DNA of 32,380 bases from IMG/VR virus record IMGVR_UViG_3300042691_045822, positions 1 through 32,380 of that record; one strand, written 5' to 3'. The stretch comes from a virus. The notes below the pieces were generated by a model, which was not told the origin of the DNA, searched no databases, and saw only the letters and a program-made list of their open reading frames with translations. Below are positions 5,878-14,200 of the stretch, piece after piece; positions within the stretch are counted from its first letter, which is position 1; every line of letters starts with the position of its first letter. The translations under genes and the position numbers were made by a program.

Positions 5878-6453
5878 TTATGAAGCCGGCAGGTCTATGT
5901 CGTAATAGAAAACAAACACATATTTCTCGCCATTTGTTACAGGCATTGCCTCGTGTTCCACCCCATGCCCAAGCAGAACAACGTCTCCAGCAGATGGTTT
6001 TATGTGTACAGGAAGAGAAGAATTGTCAAAAATGACCAATTCTCCGCCTTCGTAGTTGTCATTGATATAACAAATCGCCGAAACAAATTTATTGGTAATC
6101 CCATCCCTAATATCACTATGTCTACCGATACCAGAATTCTTCGGATATTTCATGATTGTTAGATAAAAAACACGACCGTAATCATTGAAGTGGGATTTAT
6201 TACCAAGCATCGAATCTGCATGGCTCCTCAATATTGTTTCAAAATCATTCTTAATCCATAAGTTCAATTCTGTGGATATCAAATCATTGTCTTCTTGGCA
6301 GATATGAAGAACAACATCATTTCTTCCAGTTTGATTCATATCCAAGAATGACATTGACTCAAGTTTGTCAATTAACCAATTTATTTTTGCTGGCACAACA
6401 GCGCCGCGTATGTGGAGGAATTGGTCTATTTGGTTTTTAGGAACTCGCTCCAC
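5878..6453 (-). CDS. 2-oxoglutarate/Fe(II)-dependent oxygenase (prolyl-hydroxylase-like)
   Basis: This 191-aa protein has the double-stranded beta-helix core of the 2OG-Fe(II) family. The iron ligands are H112-x-D114 (GRHSDI) and H167 (GVEHEA), and K177 (GEKYVF), ten residues on, would bind the 2-oxoglutarate carboxylate. CYINDNYEGGELV (128-140) is the typical strand before the distal His. Such enzymes hydroxylate protein side chains, nucleobases or small molecules; the sequence does not fix the substrate. Its start lies inside the end of the thermonuclease gene (28-base overlap), so both are in one transcript that ends at the 5828-5870 hairpin. A second 2OG enzyme (PhyH type) is at 16406-17194. 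Confidence 0.82.
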   Translation of the reverse strand: MERVPKNQIDQFLHIRGAVVPAKINWLIDKLESMSFLDMNQTGRNDVVLHICQEDNDLISTELNLWIKNDFETILRSHADSMLGNKSHFNDYGRVFYLTIMKYPKNSGIGRHSDIRDGITNKFVSAICYINDNYEGGELVIFDNSSLPVHIKPSAGDVVLLGHGVEHEAMPVTNGEKYVFVFYYDIDLPAS

Positions 6454-6833
6454 GTTTTATCACCAACTCCAAAGTACTCCCTGGCATACCCAGCTTGGAC
6501 AATATCCACATTTAAGCACGCTGTGGACGGGTCATCAATTTTGTCTGATGAAAAAATTCGAGCAAGAATGCGCCCATATTTATCATTTTTGTCGGGGATT
6601 GTGTTTACATAAACCCACTGGTGTCTTGTGAGCCAGTCATTTGTAAACTGTTTGGCTTTCAAGCCAATTTCTTTTTCAGCAAGGTCTTTGGTTCGTGACT
6701 CAGGTGTATTGATTCCATAGAGGCGAACCCTGATTTTGTGGTGAATATTGAAACCAAGGTCAATCATTAATTCAACAGTGTCGCCATCTATCACCTTCAG
6801 GACTGTCGCGCCATACCAAAATCTTTCACTCAT
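6426..6833 (-). CDS. thermonuclease (SNase-like nuclease)
   Basis: This 135-aa protein matches staphylococcal nuclease motif by motif. DGDT (residues 16-19) holds the calcium ligand D18. VRLYGINTPE follows, with R37, T43 and E45, and KYGR ends in R88. The position equal to SNase Asp40 is Asn42, as in many distant homologues. It lacks a signal peptide, so it would act in the cytoplasm, perhaps on host DNA or RNA. The ATG at 6833 has GGGAG upstream; an upstream in-frame extension overlaps the 47-aa membrane ORF and is rejected. Gene order is membrane peptide, nuclease, oxygenase, all overlapping or within two bases. Confidence 0.85.
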   Translation of the reverse strand: MSERFWYGATVLKVIDGDTVELMIDLGFNIHHKIRVRLYGINTPESRTKDLAEKEIGLKAKQFTNDWLTRHQWVYVNTIPDKNDKYGRILARIFSSDKIDDPSTACLNVDIVQAGYAREYFGVGDKTWSEFLKTK

Positions 6834-6835
6834 GA

Positions 6836-6979
6836 TTACTCCCACATATCGTTGTTCGGCAAGCGCAAATCGTTGCGTGCTTGGTACATGAATTTTACAA
6901 TAGCTACGACAATTGCCGGCAGGAGAAATAAACATACTGCTGTCGTCTTGATATCGGAAAAAATTTTGTTATCTGACAC
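6836..6979 (-). CDS. small single-span membrane peptide, 47 aa (GTG start)
   Basis: A GTG at 6979 is preceded by a perfect AGGAGG (6987-6992) at seven-base spacing, the strongest ribosome-binding site in this half of the window. The peptide has a polar N-terminus, one membrane helix (TAVCLFLLPAIVVAIVKFMY, residues 13-32) and a charged C-terminus. The stop is two bases from the thermonuclease ATG, so it heads that operon. The function is unknown. Its size and topology suit a small membrane effector or an antiholin-like protein, but nothing proves this. Confidence 0.65.
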   Translation of the reverse strand: MSDNKIFSDIKTTAVCLFLLPAIVVAIVKFMYQARNDLRLPNNDMWE

Positions 6980-7051
6980 GGCGATACCTCCTATCTAATT
7001 TTTAAATAATAACAAGAGTTGCATCGTTTTTAGAGATTGCATGAGATAATC

Positions 7052-7207
7052 ATGCCCATGATTATCATTCTCCTTATTGCCGCAGCAATCGTTATTTCCG
7101 CCCATAAGGCCCTTATGAAAACAGTAGAGGACTACAACTATGGGAGTGGTGGCTCATTCCGCGAATGGCAGGAATTTGAACGCCAATACGGATACAACAA
7201 GAATTAA
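7052..7207 (+). CDS. small membrane protein, 49-51 aa
   Basis: A rightward ORF encodes MPMIIILLIAAAIVISAH, one hydrophobic helix, then a polar tail rich in Tyr, Glu and Asn. Two starts are possible, ATG at 7052 and ATG at 7058. GATAAT (7045-7050) stands seven bases before the second ATG, the same layout as at 27563, so the second start on a leaderless transcript is favoured. The gene lies alone between leftward operons. I do not recognise it. Confidence 0.5.
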   Translation: MPMIIILLIAAAIVISAHKALMKTVEDYNYGSGGSFREWQEFERQYGYNKN

Positions 7208-7231
7208 TCGCTGACCTAAAGAGGGAACCTA

Positions 7232-7330
7232 GTGAGAGCAAGGCTCATTATTTTGCAGATGGCGTCCATGAGAAGCTGGTACAGACTTAGGAATGAATGG
7301 CCTGCAAAGAGAAAACAAAGGACTCCATAA
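7232..7330 (+). CDS. possible 32-aa basic peptide (GTG start)
   Basis: An AGAGGGA Shine-Dalgarno-like tract lies a few bases before a GTG at 7232, opening 32 codons rich in Arg, Lys and Trp. The stop is inside the 5' arm of the downstream hairpin. It follows the membrane ORF by 24 bases and would share its transcript. No family is recognisable and the length is small, so it may be chance. Confidence 0.35.
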   Translation: MRARLIILQMASMRSWYRLRNEWPAKRKQRTP

Positions 7331-7354
7331 GATTATTGACTAGTTTATAATCTT
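7329..7354. terminator. bidirectional terminator between convergent genes
   Basis: AAGATTAT (7329-7336) and ATAATCTT (7347-7354) form a perfect eight-base stem with a ten-base loop. T-rich bases follow on the plus strand and the structure abuts the stop codon of the leftward 205-aa gene. It sits exactly between the ends of convergent transcripts and can serve both. Confidence 0.6.
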
Positions 7355-7972
7355 TTAGTTTACGAATATCCCAATTCTTTCGTCGTTTGTTGAGTCATCA
7401 TCGGCTATAAATCTAAAACCGCTTGGTGGGGTTGTTGTATTTCCCTTCCAAACCGGAATCATTTCCGTGTTCCCATACGAGAAATCTGGGTTACCCCTAA
7501 GATGTACCTCAATTAATTTCCCGCCGATAAATTCACAATTGATTGTCTTGTAACGAAGACACATCCACACCAGCATTTGAGGCAGTGGAACAAAGTGGTC
7601 CACCTTTTTCCAGTGGATGAAACGCTGATGCGGATTGTTTGAATCTTTTGTCCCAACAACAGAGATAATCGGATTTGTCCCCCTGTAGTCAACGCTTACA
7701 TGCTCCCCGTCAAAATATTCACACCAAAATTCACCAGGGTTCAAATGGTCCGTTTTATCCTCGAGATACATTGTGCGTGCGCCAACACCCATCCCATGGA
7801 AATTGATGACTGGGCGAACCATGTAGATTCCAGGTTTGGGAACCTTCATGCCGCGAGGACCACATAAATGACCAGCTTTTCTAGCAACAATCAACTTGTC
7901 AAAGACCCATATATCTTTATGCTCTGCATACAGCCATGATTCATAATCGTTGTGCAAGTTGAGCTGATGCAT
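7355..7972 (-). CDS. conserved-looking phage protein, 205 aa (possible ATP-grasp-like)
   Basis: Not firmly recognised. The protein is soluble, rich in Trp, His and Gly, with blocks FDKLIVARKAGHLCGP and GIYMVRPVINFHGMG near the N-terminus and KLIEVHLRGNPDF near the C-terminus. The order of a Lys-bearing strand, a Gly-rich turn and a late Glu-x-x-x-Arg/Asn strand is reminiscent of ATP-grasp folds, but the match is weak. The ATG at 7972 overlaps the stop of the 39-aa gene (TGATG), so it is the last gene of the run that starts with the endolysin. Transcription ends at the hairpin just beyond its stop. Confidence 0.55.
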   Translation of the reverse strand: MHQLNLHNDYESWLYAEHKDIWVFDKLIVARKAGHLCGPRGMKVPKPGIYMVRPVINFHGMGVGARTMYLEDKTDHLNPGEFWCEYFDGEHVSVDYRGTNPIISVVGTKDSNNPHQRFIHWKKVDHFVPLPQMLVWMCLRYKTINCEFIGGKLIEVHLRGNPDFSYGNTEMIPVWKGNTTTPPSGFRFIADDDSTNDERIGIFVN

Positions 7973-8091
7973 CACTTTTCTTTCGGTTTGTCGCGCTCAG
8001 CTTTTCGTGCCTTACGTTCCTCCATCTTGCGACGAAGCCGTGTTGAGTCAAAATTTTGTGCTGGTGGGAATTTTGGACAACAACCTGGCAT
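7972..8091 (-). CDS. small basic peptide, 39 aa
   Basis: The ORF begins at an ATG at 8091. It has two adjacent Cys at positions 4-5 (MPGCCPKFPPAQNF) and then a strongly charged helix rich in Arg, Lys and Glu (19-39). Its TGA overlaps the ATG of the 205-aa gene and its start is 12 bases after the stop of the holin-like gene, so it tiles the operon without a gap. The ribosome site is weak. The function is unknown; the charged helix could bind nucleic acid or be a coiled coil. Confidence 0.5.
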   Translation of the reverse strand: MPGCCPKFPPAQNFDSTRLRRKMEERKARKAERDKPKEK

Positions 8092-8103
8092 GGCGAGAAT
8101 TCT

Positions 8104-8394
8104 TTATTGCTGACCCTCTAGGTCGTCTGGAATGCCATTACCGTTTTTGTCTTCCGAGGAACGTCCAGTTGAAATCATTAAACCAGCGAGCGTTCCAGTG
8201 ATGAAGGTAGCAACGCTTGAAAGCACACCAAAAAACATCTTGTCATTCTCAGCTTGAGCACCAATTGGCTGTGTTACGAAAACGAGAGCGTAGAGGACGC
8301 CAATTGTTGTCAGACACAAAACACCAGCTAGAACGCATCCAACGACGAATTTAAGGCGAGCATCAAGCTCTGCTGGAGTGAGTCTGTTTTTCAT
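8104..8394 (-). CDS. two-span membrane protein, holin-like, with calcium-loop-like tail
   Basis: The 96-aa protein has a short N-terminal polar part, two membrane helices (about 15-40 and 53-75) and a polar C-terminus. The tail contains DKNGNGIPDD (82-91), which resembles a dockerin or EF-hand calcium loop. Size, topology and position in a run that begins with the endolysin suggest a holin or accessory lysis protein. The ATG at 8394 is preferred over upstream starts because it follows GGTGG and overlaps the stop of the lipoprotein gene (ATGA). Confidence 0.6.
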   Translation of the reverse strand: MKNRLTPAELDARLKFVVGCVLAGVLCLTTIGVLYALVFVTQPIGAQAENDKMFFGVLSSVATFITGTLAGLMISTGRSSEDKNGNGIPDDLEGQQ

Positions 8395-8627
8395 GGTGCC
8401 ACCGTCTCCTCGGTCGGAATTATTTCTACTGTTGTTTCTGTTGGGTCCCATCCAAGTAAGGTTTCTGTGCAATTCCCATCTACTTCGCATACTGGTGGCT
8501 CACATTCCTTTGTTCCCCAGTTCGCAGGGTCTTGGCATGAATAGCGATACTTTCCATCATAACCGCAGGCTGAAACCGCAATCAAAATGATTGGAAGCAG
8601 TTTGATTAATCGTGTTGACTTGTGCAT
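8391..8627 (-). CDS. small lipoprotein with Cys-rich domain, 78 aa
   Basis: From ATG 8627 the protein begins with a basic tip and a hydrophobic stretch ending AVSA-C21, a lipobox; C21 would be lipidated and anchor the protein to the outer face of the membrane. The mature part has four more Cys (31, 42, 47, 53) in CQDPANWGTKECEPPVC, enough for two disulfides, and an acidic Thr-rich tail. A TTG start at 8675 would add residues that spoil the signal, so the ATG is preferred. In a lysis run it could be a spanin-like or exclusion protein, but no family is certain. Its start lies inside the Cys-rich ORF. Confidence 0.62.
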   Translation of the reverse strand: MHKSTRLIKLLPIILIAVSACGYDGKYRYSCQDPANWGTKECEPPVCEVDGNCTETLLGWDPTETTVEIIPTEETVAP

Positions 8628-8731
8628 GCACTGGCACCCATCAATTCGGCGCAGGGACAATCGTTTGCGCACCAAGTTTCACAACTGCAATATGCACATT
8701 GGCACTCAGACTTTTCGTGGCTACCTGGCAT
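8606..8731 (-). CDS. Cys-rich metallothionein-like peptide, 41 aa
   Basis: A short ORF fills the otherwise empty 8628-8720 interval. It has eight Cys in 41 residues, at 10, 12, 15, 17, 21, 25, 27 and 36, including C-x-C-x2-C-x-C (residues 10-17: CQCAYCSC) and two His. That motif is the N-terminal signature of bacterial metallothioneins (SmtA/BmtA type), which bind zinc, cadmium or copper through thiolates. The usual second half of those proteins, with YCS and later Cys/His, is not evident, so the protein would be a shortened form. Start ATG 8731 (or 8734) overlaps the end of the upstream membrane gene by about ten bases, with GAGGTG just before. No zinc-ribbon family fits as well. The ORF is below the usual length cutoff. 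Confidence 0.5.
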   Translation of the reverse strand: MPGSHEKSECQCAYCSCETWCANDCPCAELMGASACTSQHD

Positions 8732-8993
8732 CATTCACCTCTGTTTTTGCTGGTGCTTTTTTATCAACCTTGTTGAACACGTCATTTATTTCAGAACTTG
8801 AAAGTTTTCCGTCTTCAAGGAATGCGCGTGAGAGGCCTTCAATTACGACTGCAACCCCTGCAATTCCAGCCATGAAGACAGCTTTGAGTACTGGAACACC
8901 AGCGATAGTTCCTGCACCGATAACTCCCAAGCCGGATGCAGCAAAAGTGGCAAGAATTCGAAGTAGTACATTTACTAATAAATCTTTTTTCAT
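8721..8993 (-). CDS. glycine-rich membrane protein, holin-like, 90 aa
   Basis: The first 52 residues are hydrophobic and Gly/Ala-rich and suit two closely spaced membrane helices (about 6-28 and 33-52). A soluble tail follows with EDGKLSSSEIND (60-71), an EF-hand-like loop, and a Lys-rich end. The layout of paired helices plus a charged tail is seen in phage holins and related membrane proteins. The ATG at 8993 overlaps the stop of the zinc-ribbon gene. With 8104-8394 and 9217-9465, this gives three small membrane proteins downstream of the endolysin, any of which could be the holin. Confidence 0.6.
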   Translation of the reverse strand: MKKDLLVNVLLRILATFAASGLGVIGAGTIAGVPVLKAVFMAGIAGVAVVIEGLSRAFLEDGKLSSSEINDVFNKVDKKAPAKTEVNDAR

Positions 8994-9217
8994 ACCAATG
9001 ACTCACGACGCTTGAAAACTAGAACACATCCTCTTGAGCAATAAAGAGTATTTTTGTATTCACGCAAAATACCTTTCCCGGTTAGACGGTTGCATTCTGG
9101 GCAGCAGTGCTTAACTGACTTGGCGCCTACGTATAGGACGTTGAATCCATCGTCAACCTTTGGTGCGGCTGGGGCCGAGTTCGATACATTTCTTTTTGCT
9201 GGCTTTTTGCTAGACAT
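8990..9217 (-). CDS. small zinc-ribbon protein, 75 aa
   Basis: A basic, disordered N-terminus (1-25) is followed by a compact four-Cys site: C39-x2-C42 in CCPECNRLTG and C60-x3-C64 in YCSRGC, with an extra Cys at 38. The knuckle spacing points to a structural zinc ribbon. The basic tail KRRESLV may touch nucleic acid. The ATG at 9217 overlaps the stop of the previous gene (TAATG) and has GGAG seven bases upstream. The role is unknown; its place among membrane and lysis genes is unusual for a DNA-binding protein. Confidence 0.6.
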   Translation of the reverse strand: MSSKKPAKRNVSNSAPAAPKVDDGFNVLYVGAKSVKHCCPECNRLTGKGILREYKNTLYCSRGCVLVFKRRESLV

Positions 9218-9465
9218 TAGAGGTCTCCAATCGCATGGTCTCGAATATGACCATCAAGTTTCGATTCAACTCGGTCGATTGATTTATTTGTTTTATCGAT
9301 AGAGCGACCTAAGTCTTTGCCAAGTGTTTCTATTTTTTCAACAACATAATTATGGTCGGCTTTATTCTCTTCCCACATCGTTTTGGAGGAGCGTCTATCC
9401 TTTTCGATTAGCGCAACTGCAACCAATCCAATAACACCAACGATTGCCACGATTATTTCAGTCAT
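9217..9465 (-). CDS. membrane-anchored coiled-coil protein (DUF2746-like), lysis candidate
   Basis: An N-terminal membrane helix (residues 3-20, IIVAIVGVIGLVAVALI) precedes a long polar heptad-like region (about 25-75) rich in Lys, Asp and Glu. Single-span proteins of this shape next to the endolysin occur in many actinophages (annotated DUF2746 or holin accessory). The ATG lies two bases after the endolysin stop, so it is the second gene of the run. An N-out topology would put the coiled coil in the cytoplasm or periplasm depending on insertion, which cannot be read from sequence. Confidence 0.6.
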   Translation of the reverse strand: MTEIIVAIVGVIGLVAVALIEKDRRSSKTMWEENKADHNYVVEKIETLGKDLGRSIDKTNKSIDRVESKLDGHIRDHAIGDL

Positions 9466-9467
9466 AA

Positions 9468-10232
9468 CTAATTCAGTCCGAGTAGTTCTTTTACTTTTGG
9501 ACCAGGTACGGAATCGGCTGGAAGTTTATTTGCAACTTTGAAGGCTTTTATTGCCTCATCTGTAGCCGCATCTTTTTGACCATTTATTTCACCCTTATAG
9601 AAACCTTTAGTCTTAAGTGCTTCTTGCAATTTGCTAATTTCGTTCCCGCCCGCTGCTGGTGCTGCGGCGCCTCCAGCTGGAGCTGTTACGCCATTCGCAT
9701 CCATCCATGTTTTGACAGATGCAGGGATATTGTCACCGTTTACATAGCGGAGGTGCCATGGTTCGCTAGGAACGACTTCCCATGAGAAACCAAACTCTTT
9801 TACATTCGCAATAAGCCAGTTAATTCTTTTTGGTTCTGATGCATTGGCAACATCAACGGCCAAGCCGAGGTTATGCTGCGACTTACCAGGTGTGGCAAGC
9901 ATCGCCATACCCTTCTTGAGATACCAGGTTTTTCCCTCAAATGTTTTTGTGCTGGTACCGGCCACTGGCTCAAGCTGGTAGCGGGTCAAAAATCCTTTTT
10001 TCTGGCTCTCATAATCGCGATATGTGTCGCCGCTGGAAGTTGGTTTTAGCTCAACCCCTTCGGACTTTGCCTTTTCAACCATTGCGGTCCACGCAGATGC
10101 GGCAATCCAATGCATTTTGCCGCCACCAGGAACTGCTTTAAGAAGGTTGGCAGGGAGTTTTCCTGGCTCTACTCCTTTAAGGTCTTTTGGTAGAACTACG
10201 GGGACGATATAGTCCCATGCAAGCTTGCTCAT
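9468..10232 (-). CDS. endolysin: VanY-type D-Ala-D-Ala peptidase plus peptidoglycan-binding domain
   Basis: This 254-aa lysin cleaves peptidoglycan cross-links. The N-terminal domain (about 25-175) is VanY/peptidase M15: S118-x-H120-x6-D127 (SQHNLGLAVD) gives two zinc ligands, and E157 with H160 in EPWHLRY gives the catalytic base and third ligand. An Ala/Gly/Pro-rich linker (182-197) leads to a peptidoglycan-binding domain (198-254; ISKLQEALKTKGFY, AIKAFK). No signal peptide is seen, so it needs a holin for export. It is the first gene of a coupled lysis run. Upstream, 10233-10297 holds a CTAGTA/TACTAG inverted repeat (10252-10257, 10270-10275) and AT-rich promoter-like sequence. Confidence 0.9.
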   Translation of the reverse strand: MSKLAWDYIVPVVLPKDLKGVEPGKLPANLLKAVPGGGKMHWIAASAWTAMVEKAKSEGVELKPTSSGDTYRDYESQKKGFLTRYQLEPVAGTSTKTFEGKTWYLKKGMAMLATPGKSQHNLGLAVDVANASEPKRINWLIANVKEFGFSWEVVPSEPWHLRYVNGDNIPASVKTWMDANGVTAPAGGAAAPAAGGNEISKLQEALKTKGFYKGEINGQKDAATDEAIKAFKVANKLPADSVPGPKVKELLGLN

Positions 10233-10297
10233 TGTTAACTCTTTTCAGAAACTAGTAAGTTAATAGCAGTACTAGATTTTACAACAAAACTAAGCTG

Positions 10298-11197
10298 TTA
10301 TTGGGTGGAGTGGGGATTATCTTCCTTCAACAGACCCATTGCCATCATGAATCTATCTCTATATACATAATGTTCCGCTACGCCGCAATGGCTTTTGTCC
10401 ATACCCAAATACCAATATGGCCTATTCTCCTGATTGGGCTTTAGGTGGTTGGAATGCCAATCTCTTAGGTATTGCGGGATATTGTGCGCATACCCAGAAA
10501 AATCATATTCTTTAAATATTTGATTGTCTTCGTTTTGCCATGAAAAAAATCGATATTCGATTCCAAGCAACTTGCAAACTATTGACAAATTTGTCAATGC
10601 GCTAAAGGAATTACCAGCAATTGTCCTGAAGTCAACGCTTGAGCTATCCATGTCCATTTTGATTGTTTGGTCTTTATCAAAACAGCGGAAAAACCCAGAT
10701 TCCTCATCATAATAATAACGAGCACGCCGAGTATGGGATGTGTCATACATCCAGTGCCTTGTTAGCTCAGGCGCTAACAGTAAAACATATTTTGGTTTAC
10801 CGTATTGGGCTATTGATTCTAAAAATAAACTAAAAAGAAGGGAAATCGATGCCCCCGGCATTCCAAACTGATTAACAGACATTCCAGTTTTTTGAGACAA
10901 TAATTGTGGCCATGAATAACACGTTTTTACACCAACGCCAGCAGTCACAGAGCACCCGAGAGCGAGGATATCCGGGTTCTGGATGAAATCATTTCCTATA
11001 AAACCACTCGTATTAACGCGATAAGTGAATAATCCACCAGTTGAATTAGATAATATTTCCGGACCAGAATGTCCATTTTTGGAATAGTCATAACCGCGGT
11101 CACCAAACTCAGAAAAACCCGCGTAATGGGTCACCCCACCATGGATATAGTTCTCATATATTTCACGTAAAAATTGTCCGCGATTGATTTTCTCCAT
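10298..11197 (-). CDS. SGNH/GDSL-family hydrolase
   Basis: This 299-aa protein has the SGNH blocks: the nucleophile S83 in LALGCSVTAGVGV (block I), Gly112 and the turn FGMPGAS (block II), and a catalytic pair D267-x2-H270 in GMDKSHC (block V). An Asn for block III is not obvious. These enzymes deacylate or deesterify lipids, polysaccharides and cell-wall glycans. There is no signal peptide. It lies between the large surface protein and the endolysin and could trim host surface acyl groups or be a virion-associated enzyme. The ATG is at 11197, 26 bases after the stop of the upstream gene, and lies nine bases after a TAATGT box. Confidence 0.75.
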   Translation of the reverse strand: MEKINRGQFLREIYENYIHGGVTHYAGFSEFGDRGYDYSKNGHSGPEILSNSTGGLFTYRVNTSGFIGNDFIQNPDILALGCSVTAGVGVKTCYSWPQLLSQKTGMSVNQFGMPGASISLLFSLFLESIAQYGKPKYVLLLAPELTRHWMYDTSHTRRARYYYDEESGFFRCFDKDQTIKMDMDSSSVDFRTIAGNSFSALTNLSIVCKLLGIEYRFFSWQNEDNQIFKEYDFSGYAHNIPQYLRDWHSNHLKPNQENRPYWYLGMDKSHCGVAEHYVYRDRFMMAMGLLKEDNPHSTQ

Positions 11198-11223
11198 ATC
11201 GAGACAACATTACATGATTTATG

Positions 11224-14200
11224 TCAGTCTGGTTCCTTCATGTGCAAGTACATCGCGCAAGCGAATGCAATTGTAGTTCCCCAGAGGGCAATCTGTTGAG
11301 TTAGCCCAGAAAGGGTGAAATACATAACGGTGGCACCAGCAAGAGTGAAACCAGAAGCCATCACTCCGTATGTGAATTTCTTAATGAAGTTTTTCCAGTC
11401 CATGACCTTTACTCCGTCTATATATTTGTAAATAGATATTGCTTTTATCCATTCAGGACCTTCGCCCTCAATGCCTCCACCCTCCTCTTCCTCTTCCTCT
11501 TTTCTGGCAACCAAGTCTTGTCTTGGGCCAGCAGTGGAACCGGAACTAGGAAGTGCACCAGCTCCTGCCCCAAGTGCGACAGTGCTAGCAACCAAGTTTA
11601 CCGCAATAACAGTTCTTCTTGTCCCAACGTCAATGGTTGAATCAAGCGGAACGTATGTGTCGAAAACTCCAGAGAAAACGTTAATTTCTTCTTCAAAAGA
11701 TTCCTTAACGTCGGTTGGTGCATCCTGTACTGCGTTAACGATTGCCGCTCCATCTGCTTCTGTAAGGTCGCCAACTGGTACTGATTCGAAGATGTCTGTA
11801 GCCTGTTCGGCGGTAATGTTCTGGATTACTGCAGCACTAGTAGCAAGTGCTGTTGCAACTTCATCATTAATTTCTTCTTGAAGAATTTCTGCAACTACAT
11901 CCTGAACCTGTGATTCATCTATTACACCACTTTCAAGAACGTCGACCAATGTAGAAACTGCTTCTTCTGTTACTCCATCTGAAAGGATTGCTTCAGTTAC
12001 TGCTGCAACTTCTGCGTCAGTGGCGCCATCAGCAAATGTCGCCGAAAGAATTTCCACAACTTCAGCACTTGATGCATCTTCGAATACCGTGGTAAGCACG
12101 GCAACAATTTCTTCTGTTGTAGCTTCTTCAAATACTGAGGCAAGGACGGCAGCAACTTCGTCCGCGCTCGCGTCTGCCAGAACCTCATCGATTACTGCGG
12201 CCAGCTCTTCCGGGGTTGCATCTTCTGGAAGGTCTTCTATAGCGGTAAGTATTTCTTCAACTTCGGCTATAGGCTCATTCTGTGGACCTTGTTCTGTATC
12301 CGTTTGCTCTTCTGCTGGCGCTTCTACGGGCGTCGTTGTTTCTTCTGGCGTTTCTATGGTTGTTTCTGTCGTCGGCAAATCTTCTTGTTCAGGGATGGTT
12401 TCTTCTGGGAGTGTATTCTCTGGGACGGATGGTTCAGGGGTCGTTACTTCCGGCTCTGGTGTGGGTATTGTCGCTACTGGCGCTGGCTGCGATTCCCCCA
12501 CTGGCACCGTTGTGGTCGTTGTAGTTGTAGTTGTAGTTGTAGACGGTGGAGTCCCAACCTGAACCGAAATAACGTTGGAGTTTGCTGAATACTTGCCGAA
12601 TGTGTCGTTATCGGAGCGGATATGGAAAAGCCAAGTAGTTCCGCTTGGCATCAAGCTTTCAAGCAATGAATAACTAATTGTGTAAGTAGTATTCAAGGCA
12701 TTTGTATCGCCGACATTTCCAGTAGCGACACCCCAACCATTTTGTCCCTCTGTGTTCAAACTGATGGCATAACGTTCTGGAAGGTATCCACCAGTCGTTG
12801 GTGCAGACCATGAGAGAATTATTGATGTACCAGTATCGGTTGCTGTTAGGTTGCTAGGGGCACCAATTGTGTTCGGAAATGTGTTTAGACTTTGCGTAAA
12901 TACTGTTCCAGTTGTATATGGGCGCGCCGTTCCTACTGCGTTAGTTGTTCCATTCCACTGGTAGTAGCGGACCCAAACGCCGTTTGCATCCCATGAGTTA
13001 TTGGAGATGGTTGACCAACTCTGGTTTTTCTGACTATTTGTATATGTGTCATCAAGGTAGATAGAAATTCCATTGTTGGCAAATGTGTTACCGTCGATAA
13101 GGCGCAGGTTCGTTCCCATGTTTGTTCCTGTGTTAATCCAGGCATTGTGGTAAACGGCTATCCCATTGTTTGAAAATGTCGAATCAAGTACTTGGCTTCT
13201 GTTCCAGCCTTGGATGTTCGCACCATATGAGTTGTTTATGAATGTTGAGTTCTCAACTTTGGTGAACCGCTGGCTGTTAATTGCAGCATTATTATTGTCA
13301 AACACACAGTTATCTACATAGGTTCGGTTTGACGATAACGAATCATCTTTCCCTTCCCAAGTTGTTTCTCCTGAAGGGAGAGAAGGTGTTGAGCCATGGT
13401 CTGCTGAAATGCCAACATTTAGGTAGTCAAAAGTAGAGTTTGCATAAGTGGCAACGGTTCCACCCTCTTTATTGAATACGGCGGTTCCACCAGACATTCC
13501 CGTAAAGCGAACATTGTTTGCAGAAACTGTTCCCTTAGTATTGAATACAAGTCCGCCGTCTCCGTTTAAACCCTTTTTCAAAGTCATATTTGAAATAGTC
13601 AATGAGTTTCCTTGACCAACATAGAAAGGTCTGTATGCATTATTTCCATCAATTATTGTGTTGGTTCTACCATTACCAGTAATCGTTAGTGTTCCAACAA
13701 TCGCTGGGAGTGATGAAGCAAGGCTTATGGTTCCATCGGTGTCAAAGGTAATGGAGTCGTAGATTCCGCCAGTGTTTGCGTTGGCTTGAGTAATAGCCCA
13801 ACGAAACGTTCCGCTTGAAGTCGTATCATCAAGGCTTGTTACAACCAAAGATGTTGGAGCAGGTGGAAGAGTGGTCGTAGTAGTCGTACTAGTTGTAGAA
13901 GTGGTGGTTGTTTCCGCGGCAGTTGTTGGTGGAGCCGTGGGAGCAGTTTCATTATTTGGCTCAACCCCACCGAATGTTGTGCACGTTCCAGAAACACAAC
14001 GCTCTGTAGAACCAGCCTCACTATCAACCATTAAAACCGGCGACAGGGATGTGTCACCGAGGTTAAAAACTGCAAAACCGAGTCGATACGTTCCTGTTGT
14101 GTCAACCTCATATGTAGAAGTCTGCCAACCCGTTGAACCAAATGAGTTTGTTGAATAGTCGCCAGTTCCAGGATTTGTAAAGCCAAGAAGCGCATAAGAC

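Noticed and set aside
10252-10275. CTAGTA/TACTAG inverted repeat upstream of the endolysin, as an attachment site or firm operator.
   Set aside because: Six-base arms in AT-rich DNA are weak evidence; no integrase or second copy is seen in the window. It is mentioned only in the endolysin entry.
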